64,000 nt of DNA from Syntrophobacterales bacterium (GCA_031274925.1 JAISPL010000026.1:1-64000), one strand, 5' to 3'. Counted from the stretch's first letter, positions 35,392-44,592 are shown. Notes: generated by a model from the letters alone, not told the origin. A program made the numbers and translations.

Positions 35392-35751
35392 TCAGCGGTT
35401 AAGTATGTTCTTTATGGTTTGCTTCAGTTCATCCGTGTCCGCCGACTTCACCACATACCCGTCGGAGACCCAGCTCGAAAAGTCCTGTTTGAATTCACCG
35501 TATGCCGAGCAAAGGATCACCGGCTGGTCCTTATTTATATTCTTAATTTCGCTCAGAACCTGTATGCCATCAATACCGGGCATCTTTATATCCAAGATCA
35601 TTATATCGAAGGTCCCGTTCTTGAATTTTTCTATAGCTTCGTAGCCGTTGGAGGCAAGATCCACCTCATAGCCCTCATCTTCAAGCTCCTCTTTGAAGAG
35701 TATTCTTATATTTTCCTCGTCGTCAGCAACCAACAGCCTTATGGTTTTCAT
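35392..35751 (-). CDS. single-domain response regulator
   Basis: A 119-residue CheY-like receiver without an output domain. The acidic pair is Asp10-Asp11 (LLVADDEENIR), the phosphoacceptor is Asp54 in IMILDIKMPGIDG, the switch Ser is in ILCSAYGEF near 82, and the conserved Lys is in YVVKSAD near 102 (usually KP). Its start overlaps the stop of the histidine kinase gene by four bases, so it is the kinase's cognate partner. It must act through protein binding or pass phosphate on, as it has no DNA-binding part. Confidence 0.9.
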   Translation of the reverse strand: MKTIRLLVADDEENIRILFKEELEDEGYEVDLASNGYEAIEKFKNGTFDIMILDIKMPGIDGIQVLSEIKNINKDQPVILCSAYGEFKQDFSSWVSDGYVVKSADTDELKQTIKNILNR

Positions 35752-37484
35752 AAAAGCTCCCCCCCTAATATTGTATGATTATTCTGCACGGGAAGATAGA
35801 CCAGAAACGTCACGCCTTTTCCTACCTCGTTTTTTATATCAATCCGGCCGCTATGGTTCATAATGATCTTGTTCGATATGGCAAGCCCAAGACCAGTCCC
35901 TCTTTCCTTGGTGGTGAAGAAGGGGTTGAAGAGGTTGTCCAGTATGGAAGGGTCGACTCCGCCTCCTGTGTCGGAGATGGAGGCAAAAAGGAACTCTCTT
36001 TTGTCCCGGATCATTTCTCCTGTTTCTATTTTGATCTTCCCTTTGCCATTCATGGCTTCAAAGGCGTTGATCAGAATGTTGATCAGAACCTGCTTGATCT
36101 GCTGACTGTCGCAGGTTATGGAAGGCAGAGGCTCCCGGTAATTCTTCTCGATCGTGACGTCCTTCCACGAGCTGTCAGAGATGAAAAGGGAAAGCGCTTC
36201 ATCAAGCGTGCTGTTTATATCGCATGTACCCGTCATTACAGGTGTTTTTTTTACATAGCTCAGTATCTCTTTGAGAATTGATTCGAGACGGGTTACCTCC
36301 TTGATGATTATATCTACGTACATGCTTTCCGGCTGATCAAGGCGGGTTTTTTTGGCGAGCCTCTTGGTAAATCCTCCGATTATAACAAGAGGGTTCTTGA
36401 TCTCATGCGCGATATTTGCCGTCATTTCTCCCAGGCTCTTCAATTTTTCCTGCTCAATGAGCCTCTTTTGGGCGTCGGAGAGCTCTCGCACCACATCCCG
36501 GAGCCGCCTGTTGAGCAAAGTGTTTTCCAGGCCGTTGGACATATAGTTCGATATGGTGTTTATGAGGGAACGCTCGTCTTCGTCGGCGGCAAAGCCCTGC
36601 CCTCTCGCGACACCCATTGTGATGGTCCCGATTATACGGTTCTTGGAGAGTATCGGGGAGACATAAAGCGAGAACTCAAGGGTCATCTCTTCTGCGTCCG
36701 GGGTCCGATCCTTGAGGGTTATGGATCTCCCGCTTTTTATAGACTCATGCTCGGTCTCACTCACACGCACCATCGTCTCGGCGTCTATAGTGCCATACGT
36801 GAACCTCTGCGTACCAATCCGCAAGAACGGGTACTCCAGTTTGATGGTCACAAACTTCGCATTCAGCGCCTTGCCGATAATGAGGGTGATGGTCCGAAGG
36901 AGTTCCTCGGGTTCCACATCCGACGTGAGCACCTTTCCCAGTTCAGAGAGCGTGGCAAGTTCGCTAATCCTCTTCTTCGAGCCGAGGATCAAGGCATATG
37001 TGCGCAGCACCCCGCCGATTTCTCTCGAAAGAATGGCGAGAAGGGTCTTTTCCGGGTCGCGTATCACGCCCCTTGAGGAGACCGCCACGAGCACCCCGTG
37101 GAGATAGCTGTCATCAGATAGAGGGAGAAACGCATAAGCCCCTCGGTTTCTGCTAAGTCCGCTCATCTCGGGATAGAAAGGGCACCCCAGCTTCGGAGAC
37201 ACATCCTTTGCGGTATAGTATTGGGGCGCCCTTTTTTGGGCCACGCCCCCCACAACGCCTTCCCCTACGCGGCATCGGTGTTTGCTCAGGATCTTGAAGA
37301 GGGCGCTGCCGTCATTCATGAACCTGCACGTGAGCTTCTTGTCCTGATCAAGGATGTAGACTATTACCTCTTCAAAACCCAGGTCCTGCCCTATAATATT
37401 CAGGATTGACCTGATCCGGGAGGATATCTCAAGGTTGGAGTGGGATATCTCTATTACCTTCCCTAAGAGCTCAGTGTAATTCAT
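35748..37484 (-). CDS. GAF-domain sensor histidine kinase
   Basis: A cytosolic sensor kinase of 578 residues from the ATG at 37484 (MNYTELLGKVIEIS). Two GAF-type domains occupy residues about 20-170 and 190-320; the first ends near PLSDDSYLHGVLVAVSSRG. The dimerisation/phosphoacceptor helix has His360 in EMTANIAHEIKNPLVII. The ATPase domain has the N-box LINILINAFEAM, the G1 box ISDTGGGVDPSI, the F-box LFNPFFTTK and the G2 box GTGLGLAIS. No transmembrane segment is visible, so the signal is internal. The start lies inside the last codons of glgA, which ties sensor expression to glycogen synthesis. Confidence 0.88.
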   Translation of the reverse strand: MNYTELLGKVIEISHSNLEISSRIRSILNIIGQDLGFEEVIVYILDQDKKLTCRFMNDGSALFKILSKHRCRVGEGVVGGVAQKRAPQYYTAKDVSPKLGCPFYPEMSGLSRNRGAYAFLPLSDDSYLHGVLVAVSSRGVIRDPEKTLLAILSREIGGVLRTYALILGSKKRISELATLSELGKVLTSDVEPEELLRTITLIIGKALNAKFVTIKLEYPFLRIGTQRFTYGTIDAETMVRVSETEHESIKSGRSITLKDRTPDAEEMTLEFSLYVSPILSKNRIIGTITMGVARGQGFAADEDERSLINTISNYMSNGLENTLLNRRLRDVVRELSDAQKRLIEQEKLKSLGEMTANIAHEIKNPLVIIGGFTKRLAKKTRLDQPESMYVDIIIKEVTRLESILKEILSYVKKTPVMTGTCDINSTLDEALSLFISDSSWKDVTIEKNYREPLPSITCDSQQIKQVLINILINAFEAMNGKGKIKIETGEMIRDKREFLFASISDTGGGVDPSILDNLFNPFFTTKERGTGLGLAISNKIIMNHSGRIDIKNEVGKGVTFLVYLPVQNNHTILGGELL

Positions 37485-38928
37485 GGGTACGTATCGCCCT
37501 TTCATATAACCCAAGGTACTCTTTCGCGGATCTCTCCCAGGAGAAGTCAGCGGTCATGCACCTTTTCACAAGGGTTTGCCATGCCGCTTTGTCCTGGTAT
37601 ACCTTAAGGGCCCTCTGCAAGGCGTCAAACATCGCCTCCTTCGTATAATCATAGAACTTGAAGCCGGTCCCTTCATCCGGTTCCATGGTGTAATCTATTA
37701 TGGTATCTTCAAGTCCGCCCACACCCCTTACGACAGGGATCGTCCCGTATTTGAGGCTGTAAAGCTGGTTTAGGCCGCAAGGCTCGTAACGGGAGGGCAT
37801 GAGAAACATGTCCGCTCCTGCTTCAATAAGATGGGCAAGGCGGTTGTCATAGGTGATCTTTACGCCAAAAGAGTTCCGGAGGCTTTTTGCCATCTCGGTG
37901 AAGAGCTCGTGGTATTTTCTTTCCCCCGTCCCAAGAATCACGTACTGGGGCCCAAGGGCGAGCATCTCCTCAAGGCCTGATGAGATGAGATCAAAGCCCT
38001 TTTGATCGGCAAGCCTTGATATGGTGGCGATGAGAGGCGTTGAGCTGTCCGCCGGTAATCCGAAGGCCTGCTGTACCGCCTCCTTGCACACCGCCTTATT
38101 GCTCGTGTCCTCTGCGTTATACCTGGCGGGAAGGAACTCGTCCGTTTCAGGGCTCCAGTCCTGGTGGTCTATCCCATTGATTATGCCAAAAAGATCCTTC
38201 TTTCTTGTACGCAGGATCCCGTCCAGGCCGTAGCCGAACTCCTGCGTCTGTATCTCCTCGCTGTATTTCTTGCTCACCGTACTGATTATATCAGAGAATA
38301 TGATACCCCCTTTTAGGAAATTGATGTTGCCGAAAAACTCAAGGTAATCAGGGGTGAAGTATTCCCACCCTATGTTGAGCAGGTGCATGTCGTGATGCCA
38401 GAAGATCCCCTGGTAGCCAAGGTTGTGGATGGTGAAGACTGTGGCGATGTTCTTAAGGATGGGGTCATCCCTGTAGATTGTCTTCAGAAATACAGGAGCA
38501 AGGGCGGTTTCCCAGTCGTTGCAGTGGAGCACGTCAGGCACGAACCCCGTCTCCTTGATAGCCTCAAGTATGCTTTTCGAAAAAAAGATGAATCTCTCGG
38601 CGTTGTCGAGGTAATCGCCGTCCGGGGTGCTGTAGAGGTAGTCCCTGTAATAGTACTCGTCGTTTTCCACAAGATACGCCTTGACCCCGTCATAGGCGCT
38701 CTCCACGATCTCCGCCTCCACAACCGCCTGCGACACTTGGCACGCAATCTTCAGGTTCTTGTATTCCAGCGGGAATTTTGTCTCATCAATGCCCTTGTGC
38801 TTGGGCAATATAACTCGCACATCGGCGCCCAGTTTATTGAGCACCTTCGGAAGCGCACCGGTGACGTCGGCAAGCCCTCCAGTTTTTTTGAACGGGAATA
38901 TTTCGGGAGAAGCGATCAGGATCTTCAT
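37471..38928 (-). CDS. glgA: glycogen synthase (ADP-glucose)
   Basis: GT5 glycogen synthase, 485 residues, adds glucose from ADP-glucose to alpha-1,4-glucan. The ADP-binding KTGGLADV is at residues 15-22 with the N-terminal EIFPF. The catalytic region TVFTIHNLGYQGIFWHHD lies near residue 165. The C-terminal donor site carries RYEPCGLNQLYSLKYGTIPV near 380 and GVGGLEDTI. Full length. It follows galT by 12 bases and is followed by the histidine kinase gene, which overlaps its end by 14 bases. No glgB, glgC or glgP gene is in the window. Confidence 0.94.
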   Translation of the reverse strand: MKILIASPEIFPFKKTGGLADVTGALPKVLNKLGADVRVILPKHKGIDETKFPLEYKNLKIACQVSQAVVEAEIVESAYDGVKAYLVENDEYYYRDYLYSTPDGDYLDNAERFIFFSKSILEAIKETGFVPDVLHCNDWETALAPVFLKTIYRDDPILKNIATVFTIHNLGYQGIFWHHDMHLLNIGWEYFTPDYLEFFGNINFLKGGIIFSDIISTVSKKYSEEIQTQEFGYGLDGILRTRKKDLFGIINGIDHQDWSPETDEFLPARYNAEDTSNKAVCKEAVQQAFGLPADSSTPLIATISRLADQKGFDLISSGLEEMLALGPQYVILGTGERKYHELFTEMAKSLRNSFGVKITYDNRLAHLIEAGADMFLMPSRYEPCGLNQLYSLKYGTIPVVRGVGGLEDTIIDYTMEPDEGTGFKFYDYTKEAMFDALQRALKVYQDKAAWQTLVKRCMTADFSWERSAKEYLGLYERAIRTHELH

Positions 38929-38940
38929 GCAGCACCCCCT

Positions 38941-39942
38941 CTATATAGTAGTGTCCCTCAAGTATTCGGTAGCCTCTTCGGGGGGAGTCGGATTTATGTA
39001 GAAACCTGTCCCCCATTCAAATCCAGCCATCTTAGTAAGCCTGGGAATGACCTCAATATGCCAGTGATAATGGGGCATATCGCCGTTGCCGAAAGGCGCC
39101 GTGTGGATCATGAAGTTGTAAGGCGGGGCATTCAGCGCCTTGTTGTACTTTTTGAGGATCACCGAGAGCGCTTCTGCTACTTCATAAAAGTTATCTTCTT
39201 TGCCCCTCTCTACAAAATACGGCTCGTGCCTCTTTGGGACGATCCATGTTTCAAAGGGAAATCGTGGGGCATAGGGCGAGAGGGCGATGAAGTGGGCGTT
39301 CTCAAATACTACCCTAACGCCGTCCTCCTTCTCTTGGGCAATTATGTCGCAGAAGATGCATCTGTCTTTGTAGCGGTAGTACGTGAGACCTCCGTTTATC
39401 TCTTCAAGCACCCTCCGCGGGACAATCGGGAGCGCGATCAGTTGAGAGTGGGAGTGGTCGAGGGAGGCTCCCGCGATGGACCCCTGGTTCTTGAAAACCA
39501 TGACGTATTTGAACCGTTTATCTTTCGCGAGGTCAAGCACTCGCTCCTTGTACGCCACAAATACGTTCTCAATGGCGGTCGTCTCCATGACCGAGAGTGT
39601 TTCGCCGTGGACCGACGTTTCCACGATCACCTCATGGGCCCCGACTCCGTTCATCCTATCATAGAGGCCCATACCCTCCTTGTTCAGGTCGCCTTCAATT
39701 CTGAGCGCGGGGAATTTGTTCGGGACCACGCGAAGGGTCCACCCCGGACTGTTTGGCGGCGAAAAGTCCCTTCTGATAGAGTAGACTTCAGGAGGGGTCA
39801 TGTTCTCGTTACCAGGACAGAGCGGGCACATGCCAGCCTTTGCCGAAGTCCCTTCTTCGGCGAAAAAGACCGGCCTTTTCCCTCTTTCAGTGGAAATTAT
39901 GACCCATCTATCAATAATCGGGTCCTTCCTCAGTTCAGGCAT
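38941..39942 (-). CDS. galT: galactose-1-phosphate uridylyltransferase
   Basis: A 333-residue GalT of the bacterial/archaeal short type, catalysing UMP exchange between UDP-glucose and galactose 1-phosphate (or an analogous ADP/UDP exchange). The zinc pair CPLC lies at 39-42 and CIFC further on. RVVPNKFPALRIEGD and GAHEVIVET are family motifs. The active site is His163-Ser-His165-Ser-Gln167, with the nucleotidylated His165 and the Gln typical of GalT. The metal site HYHWHIEVIPR is intact near 280. Its linkage to glgA suggests that sugar-phosphate exchange feeds glycogen. Compare the altered paralogue at 4136. Confidence 0.9.
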   Translation of the reverse strand: MPELRKDPIIDRWVIISTERGKRPVFFAEEGTSAKAGMCPLCPGNENMTPPEVYSIRRDFSPPNSPGWTLRVVPNKFPALRIEGDLNKEGMGLYDRMNGVGAHEVIVETSVHGETLSVMETTAIENVFVAYKERVLDLAKDKRFKYVMVFKNQGSIAGASLDHSHSQLIALPIVPRRVLEEINGGLTYYRYKDRCIFCDIIAQEKEDGVRVVFENAHFIALSPYAPRFPFETWIVPKRHEPYFVERGKEDNFYEVAEALSVILKKYNKALNAPPYNFMIHTAPFGNGDMPHYHWHIEVIPRLTKMAGFEWGTGFYINPTPPEEATEYLRDTTI

Positions 39943-39985
39943 ACGTCACTCCATCCCCTCAATATTTTGACTTGGTACCCGACGC

Positions 39986-40672
39986 GTGGTATATATTGCG
40001 GTGATACCGATTAAAGATAACATACCGACGCGCACATATCCAATTATAACCACATGCCTTATCATTGTAAACCTTGCGGTTTTTCTCATGCAAAAATTGT
40101 ACCTGCACGGACACGCAGATGAAGAGGTTTACAGGTACTTAGGGCTTGTGCCCAAGGAATTCATCGCTGCTTTTCGCTCCAGGTGGGACCTCATACCCTA
40201 TAATATGCTTACCCTGTTTACCTCCATGTTCCTTCACGGCGGCATCCTCCATATTGGAGGGAACATGCTTTATCTCGCGATTTTCGGCAATAACGTGGAG
40301 GACGCCTTTGGTCACATGAGGTTTCTTTTCTTTTACATCGTCTCCGGCCTGATTGCAGCGACTTTTCAGATCTTTTATGACCCGGGCTCCGCAGTGCCTA
40401 TGATAGGCGCCAGCGGGGCTGTCGCGGGCGTCCTGGGATCATATCTTGTGCTGTTCCCTCTTGCCCGCGTCAAGACGATCCTTTTCATTGTTATCTTCAT
40501 CAAGATCGTGGAAATACCCGCTATCATTCTTCTGACAGTCTGGTTCATTATGCAGGTGCTTCTTTCCTATGGCGGGGAGGGTGTGGCTTGGTATGCCCAT
40601 ATCGGAGGTTTCATTTTTGGCCTCGTGACTGCCAGGCTTCTCAGCACAAAAAAGAAAAGGCGCAGGCGATGA
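39986..40672 (+). CDS. rhomboid-family intramembrane serine protease
   Basis: About 225 residues with six transmembrane segments. The catalytic Ser is in MIGASGAVAGVLGSY (about residue 142) and the His in WYAHIGGFIFGLV (about 205). The L1-loop WR-like region and LFTSMFLHGGILHIGGNMLY, with the oxyanion-hole His and Asn, are intact. It cleaves membrane-spanning substrates. The start is either the GTG at 39986 or the GTG at 40001 (VIPIKDNIPTRTYP), the latter being closer to family alignments. The basic tail is cytosolic. It is divergent from galT. Confidence 0.88.
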   Translation: MVYIAVIPIKDNIPTRTYPIITTCLIIVNLAVFLMQKLYLHGHADEEVYRYLGLVPKEFIAAFRSRWDLIPYNMLTLFTSMFLHGGILHIGGNMLYLAIFGNNVEDAFGHMRFLFFYIVSGLIAATFQIFYDPGSAVPMIGASGAVAGVLGSYLVLFPLARVKTILFIVIFIKIVEIPAIILLTVWFIMQVLLSYGGEGVAWYAHIGGFIFGLVTARLLSTKKKRRRR

Positions 40673-40675
40673 GCC

Positions 40676-40695
40676 GATGTTTCACGTGAAACATC
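40676..40695. promoter_or_regulatory. parS: parS centromere site
   Basis: TGTTTCACGTGAAACA at 40678-40693 is identical to the 16-bp ParB-binding consensus and extends to a perfect 20-bp palindrome. parS sites cluster around the chromosomal origin and nucleate ParB spreading for segregation. It lies in the 27-base gap between the rhomboid and radical SAM genes, about 15 kb from dnaA. parA and parB are not in the window. Confidence 0.9.
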
Positions 40696-40699
40696 TCCC

Positions 40700-42049
40700 G
40701 TGAACGGCCATATGAATGTTCTTCTCGTCAACCCGCACATATATGATTTTGCGGCTTACGGCTTCTGGTCAAGTCCGCTCGGCCTTCTCTACCTCGGGGG
40801 TATACTAAGGAAAAACGGCATGAACCTCAGGCTCATTGACTGCATGGTCACGCTAGATGTGAAGCGCAAACCCGATGGACGCGCCCCGTTTCTCAAGAAA
40901 AACGATCCTCGCCCCCTGCCCGCACCCCTCGCGGGCATCAGGAAGCGACTCAAACGATATGGCATGTCCGACGCGCGCCTGCGTGAAGCGCTGCTCTCTG
41001 CAGACCCTCCCGACCTTGTCCTTATAACCTCCATCATGACCTACTGGTATCCTGGAACAAGAGAAGCTGCCTCCCTCATCCGCGAGGCCTTTCCCGCAGC
41101 AAAGATCGTGGTCGGTGGGATTTACCCGTCCCTTTGCGCCGACCATGCTTTCGCAAACCTGCGGGACGCCCACCTTGTCTTAAACCATACCCAGGTTGAC
41201 CGCCTCTACGCCTACATTGAGGAGAGTCTATCTTTCCCTCTCTCCTTCAAGCCCTCCCCCTACGACCTTGACACCCTTCCCTACCCAGCCTTCGACCTTT
41301 ACGAATCTATTCCCTTCGTTCCTCTTCTCACCTCCTATGGCTGCTCCTTTGCCTGTGCCTACTGTGCTACCCCCTACATGCATCCCGCAATAGTCCGCCG
41401 CAACCCTGCGCATGTTGTTAGCGAGATCCGCCACTGGCAGGCCTTGGGCGTAAAGAACTTCGCCATATACGACGACAATTTCCTCCACAGGGCCGAGATC
41501 TACGCAAAACCGATGCTCACCCAAATCGCCAGCCTTGCTGATCCCATGGACATTTACAACCCAAATGCCGTGAATGCCGCCCTTATAACTGAAGAATTGG
41601 CGGAGCTTCTGAAGGCCTCAGGGTTTAGGGAGGTCCGCCTGGGCCTCGAAACGGTTAACCCCGAGCTCCAGCATGCAACCGGGGCCAAGGTCAATTCAAG
41701 GGTCTTCGAAAGGGCCGTCGCCGCCCTCTTCAAGGCGGGCTTTCCCCCGGGCTCAATAGCCGCTTATATCATGGCGGGCCTGCCCTTACAGCCTTGGGAG
41801 GATGTCCAGCGCGCGATAGATTATCTCGCAGACCTCGGCGTAAGGACTCACATTGCCGAGTACACCCCCATACCACATACCCCGCTGTTTGACCGCTATC
41901 ACCACCTGGCCAGATATCCCATCACAGACGACCCCCTCTACCAGAACAATGCCCTTTTCCCCTTCGCTTGGGAAGGCTTCACAGAAGAGGACCTTGAGCG
42001 CTTGAAGAGATCTGCCAGAGACAAGAATGCGCTTCTGGTTGATAAGTAG
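40700..42049 (+). CDS. B12-binding-domain radical SAM protein
   Basis: A 449-residue radical SAM protein with an N-terminal cobalamin-type domain (MNVLLVNPHIYDF... SSPLGLLYLGGIL; then KIVVGGIYPSLCADHA near 130). The cluster motif is SYGCSFACAYCATPY near residue 215, a canonical CxxxCxxC. NFAIYDDNFLHRAEIY near 255, REVRLGLETVNPELQHATGA near 310 and YIMAGLPLQPWED near 355 are barrel motifs of the class. The start is the GTG at 40700 or the ATG at 40712. It stands alone between parS and a long non-coding stretch. It differs from the radical SAM protein at 13827 and has no envelope context; substrate unknown. Confidence 0.85.
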   Translation: MNGHMNVLLVNPHIYDFAAYGFWSSPLGLLYLGGILRKNGMNLRLIDCMVTLDVKRKPDGRAPFLKKNDPRPLPAPLAGIRKRLKRYGMSDARLREALLSADPPDLVLITSIMTYWYPGTREAASLIREAFPAAKIVVGGIYPSLCADHAFANLRDAHLVLNHTQVDRLYAYIEESLSFPLSFKPSPYDLDTLPYPAFDLYESIPFVPLLTSYGCSFACAYCATPYMHPAIVRRNPAHVVSEIRHWQALGVKNFAIYDDNFLHRAEIYAKPMLTQIASLADPMDIYNPNAVNAALITEELAELLKASGFREVRLGLETVNPELQHATGAKVNSRVFERAVAALFKAGFPPGSIAAYIMAGLPLQPWEDVQRAIDYLADLGVRTHIAEYTPIPHTPLFDRYHHLARYPITDDPLYQNNALFPFAWEGFTEEDLERLKRSARDKNALLVDK

Positions 42050-42759
42050 CCAGATGCTGCCGTTTGTTATGTCAGGTTTTAAATCTTCCCAAGCCCTAAA
42101 GCCACTTGGATAATTCCAATGCGTCCCTCCGTGGCAGCCACTGCTATCACCCGGGGATTCTAAAACATGACAAAGCGGGTATTGTTCGTTACATATTACG
42201 CTCTAATTTATCGTCCATCGCATGCCTGCTCGTGTATCGTTTGATCAGATTCACCGCCCAATCATCGGCTCCATCACTTAAGTCACCCCAGGAATAGTTC
42301 CAACTTAATGTGTGGTGACAGTGCACACGCTGGAGCGGGCCAACCAAGGCAAATGAACCTCTCCCCCGCAAGCGGCTGGGAGGTTCATCAATAGGGGTGG
42401 TGGCTTGTATAAGATTCTTCTTAAACTCTTAAAGAGATAGCCCGCTGTTTTAGGCAGGACCCATAAAATACCTTCAGCGCAGCGCCGCGCCACAATACCG
42501 ACCACAGTATGGTCTCGATTACACCGAGACCCATCACGAAAGCGATCTCGCACATTAGCTCCATTGAACACTTGACCACAGAGGGTGCCGCCTCAAGGCC
42601 AAACACAGATCCTCCCGCAGAACCCCGCAAGGCACTTTATTTATCCGGAGGTTCCATACATACCCTTCTTCTCTCGTTGCAAGGCGAATAAGGCTTGGTA
42701 GGCCGGTAAGGCGCACCATGGAGGCAAGATTGGAAGTTCCTTTAGAGCGGTTCTCTTTC
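42050..42759. other. non-coding stretch before tRNA-Leu
   Basis: No gene supported; short frames on both strands lack ribosome binding sites and similarity. The main structure is the hairpin at 42354-42387. The sequence from 42420 to 42660 has codon-like texture on the minus strand (CEIAFVMGLGVIETILW) but no credible start, and could be a degraded gene. Confidence 0.4.
42354..42387. repeat. long GC-rich hairpin
   Basis: TGAACCTC and GAGGTTCA form the outer 8 bp. CCC/GGG pairs and an inner CCGC-AA-GCGG stem extend it, with a two-base bulge, to 34 bases in total. No T-run follows on the plus strand and only TTT on the minus strand. Possibly a REP-like element. Confidence 0.6.
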
Positions 42760-42788
42760 TTGATATATCACGACAAAACGTGTACAAT
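42760..42788 (+). promoter_or_regulatory. promoter of tRNA-Leu
   Basis: TTGATA (42760-42765), a 17-base spacer and TACAAT (42783-42788) make a near-consensus sigma-70 promoter. The -10 ends nine bases before the first base of the tRNA. Confidence 0.75.
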
Positions 42789-42797
42789 ACATTCTGC

Positions 42798-42879
42798 GCG
42801 AGAGTGGCGGAATTGGCAGACGCACTGGACTTAGGATCCAGCGGGTTAAACCGTAGGGGTTCAAATCCCCTTTCTCGCA
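42798..42879 (+). tRNA. tRNA-Leu (anticodon TAG)
   Basis: A class II tRNA. The acceptor stem is GCGAGAG with TTCTCGC. The D-arm is TGGCGGAATTGGCAGACGC. The anticodon arm CTGGA-CTTAGGA-TCCAG presents TAG, reading CTA codons. The long variable arm (CGGGTTAAACCG) is typical of tRNA-Leu, and the T-arm is AGGGGTTCAAATCCCCT. CCA is not encoded. Confidence 0.95.
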
Positions 42880-43381
42880 TTTTTTAACCCTCGGCTCCCG
42901 CTCGGCTTCAGTTGCCCCGCTTTTGCACCCTTCCCACTCAAAAGGTTTCCTCTCAAATGCCCCGAAAAGGATAAAATCTGTCGTGATCGTCCTTGTGCGT
43001 TTTGTACCGTAAGATCGCTCTTTTTGCACATTGTTTCCCGAAGAACCTTGCTTACGTCCATCTCAGCAAATCCTCCGCGATAGTTCCGAAAACCAGCGCT
43101 GTGAAACGCTTCGCGCAAACCGACCCCAACCTCCTCCATTCTTCCGGGCGTCGGGGGGTCTTTCCCGTCACAATACCGCAAGCGCAACAAGACGATGGGC
43201 TTCGTGGTCCTTTCCTTCGCTCTCCTTTGATAATAACAAGACCTCTTCCCGCGAAACCAAGGCGCTCTTCCAGTTGCAACTCACCATCTCGCGCTTACAA
43301 TCGCCCTGTCTGCAAATGGGTAAAATTGTTGATGAGCAGGCAATGTTCCGCGCCTGTGGGACACGCCGCCTTGGGCGGCCC
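42880..43381. other. non-coding stretch after hisH
   Basis: No accepted gene. GCCGCC-TTG-GGCGGC at 43365-43379 forms a hairpin directly after the hisH stop; on the minus strand it is followed by GTGTCCC, so it is not a classical terminator, though it may stop or protect the long operon transcript. Open frames on the minus strand between 43030 and 43280 overlap each other and show no family match. The expected hisA and hisF genes are absent. Confidence 0.4.
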
Positions 43382-43996
43382 TTACCTGGCGGCCATCACC
43401 ATTTTCAGGAAGTTCCTGAGAATTGCCAGCCCCACGCCCTGGCTTTTCTCCGGATGAAACTGGCACGCGAACACGCGCCTTTTCTGTATGGAAGACGTGA
43501 AATTGATCCCGTAGCTGGTGGTTGTCGCGACCACATCCTCTTCTTCGGATCTGCAATAAAAAGAGTGACCAAAATAGAGGAACTCACCGTCCGGTATTCC
43601 GTCAAGGATCTCCGCCCCCTTGACCCGCTCAATGCTGTTCCACCCCATATGGGGCACCTTCGCCTCCCTCTTGAACCGCAGGACAGTCCCTTTCGCAAAT
43701 CCCATGCCTTTCACTCCCGGGGCTTCCTCGCTCGACTCAAACAGGATCTGCATCCCCAGGCATATACCAAGATAGAGTTTGTCGTTCATGATCAGATTTT
43801 TGATGAAACCGAGAAGCTCAAATTTTTCCAAGTTTTCGATGCATTTGCCGAAGGCGCCCACGCCGGGCAGAACAATGGCATCCGATTCCTCAATCACCTT
43901 CTTGTCTCTCGTGATCACCGCATCGGCGTGCAATTTCTGAAATGCGTTCGTCACGCTCTTCAGATTTCCCATTCCGTAATCAATGATCGCAATCAC
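43382..43996 (-). CDS. hisH: imidazole glycerol phosphate synthase, glutaminase subunit
   Basis: HisH, 204 residues, a class I glutamine amidotransferase supplying ammonia to HisF. It starts MIAIIDYGMGNLKSVTNAF. The nucleophile Cys is in YLGICLGMQILFESSEE near residue 80; the catalytic His-Pro-Glu is in CQFHPEKSQGVG near 182. It is the last gene of the dnaA-to-hisH run, two bases after hisB. Its obligate partner HisF and HisA are not adjacent and must lie elsewhere. Confidence 0.95.
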   Translation of the reverse strand: MIAIIDYGMGNLKSVTNAFQKLHADAVITRDKKVIEESDAIVLPGVGAFGKCIENLEKFELLGFIKNLIMNDKLYLGICLGMQILFESSEEAPGVKGMGFAKGTVLRFKREAKVPHMGWNSIERVKGAEILDGIPDGEFLYFGHSFYCRSEEEDVVATTTSYGINFTSSIQKRRVFACQFHPEKSQGVGLAILRNFLKMVMAAR

Positions 43997-43997
43997 A

Positions 43998-44582
43998 TCA
44001 CAACATCCCCTTCGTGGACAGAGCCCCTTTTATATTCTCACCTATTGCGGACGCATCGTTTAGCGCCCTTCCGAAGGCCTTGAACACTGCTTCCACCTTG
44101 TGGTGGAGATTTTCCCCGTAAACCAGGTTCACGTGGACAGCGCACTTAACTTCGGCCGCAAAGGCTTTAAAGAACTCACTCACCACCTGCAAATCAAAGA
44201 GTCCGATCCTGCCTTGGAGCTCTCCCTTCCACACAAAGGCGGGTCTTCCGCTCAGATCAAGGGCTACCACTGCAAGAGATTCATCCATGGGCACCATGGC
44301 GTGGCCGTATCTCTTCAGTCCTTCGAAATTGCCGAGCGCCTCCTTGAACGTCCTGCCCAGGACTATGCCCACATCTTCCACCGTATGATGAGAATCTACC
44401 TCCACATCGCCCTTTGCCTCAATGAAGAGATCGAAAGACCCATGCCTGGCAAAGAGGTGGAGCATGTGGTCGAAAAAGGGGATCCCCGTCGATATTTCCG
44501 ATACCCCTTCCCCGTCAATAACCACCCTTACTGCGATGGTTGTCTCCTTCGTGGTCCGCTCGACTTTAGATTCTCTGCTCAT
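43998..44582 (-). CDS. hisB: imidazoleglycerol-phosphate dehydratase
   Basis: A 194-residue monofunctional IGPD (no phosphatase domain), a manganese enzyme of histidine synthesis. Family motifs: GIPFFDHMLHLFARHGSFDL near residue 38, DSHHTVEDVGIVLGRTFKEA near 65, and the second metal motif GENLHHKVEAVFKAFGRAL near 160. Length is standard. It lies between hisG and hisH. Confidence 0.95.
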   Translation of the reverse strand: MSRESKVERTTKETTIAVRVVIDGEGVSEISTGIPFFDHMLHLFARHGSFDLFIEAKGDVEVDSHHTVEDVGIVLGRTFKEALGNFEGLKRYGHAMVPMDESLAVVALDLSGRPAFVWKGELQGRIGLFDLQVVSEFFKAFAAEVKCAVHVNLVYGENLHHKVEAVFKAFGRALNDASAIGENIKGALSTKGML

Positions 44583-44592
44583 TTTTTCCCTC

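Noticed and set aside
43030-43280. Gene between tRNA-Leu and hisH
   Set aside because: Several short overlapping frames, none with family motifs; hisA or hisF, which would be expected, do not match.
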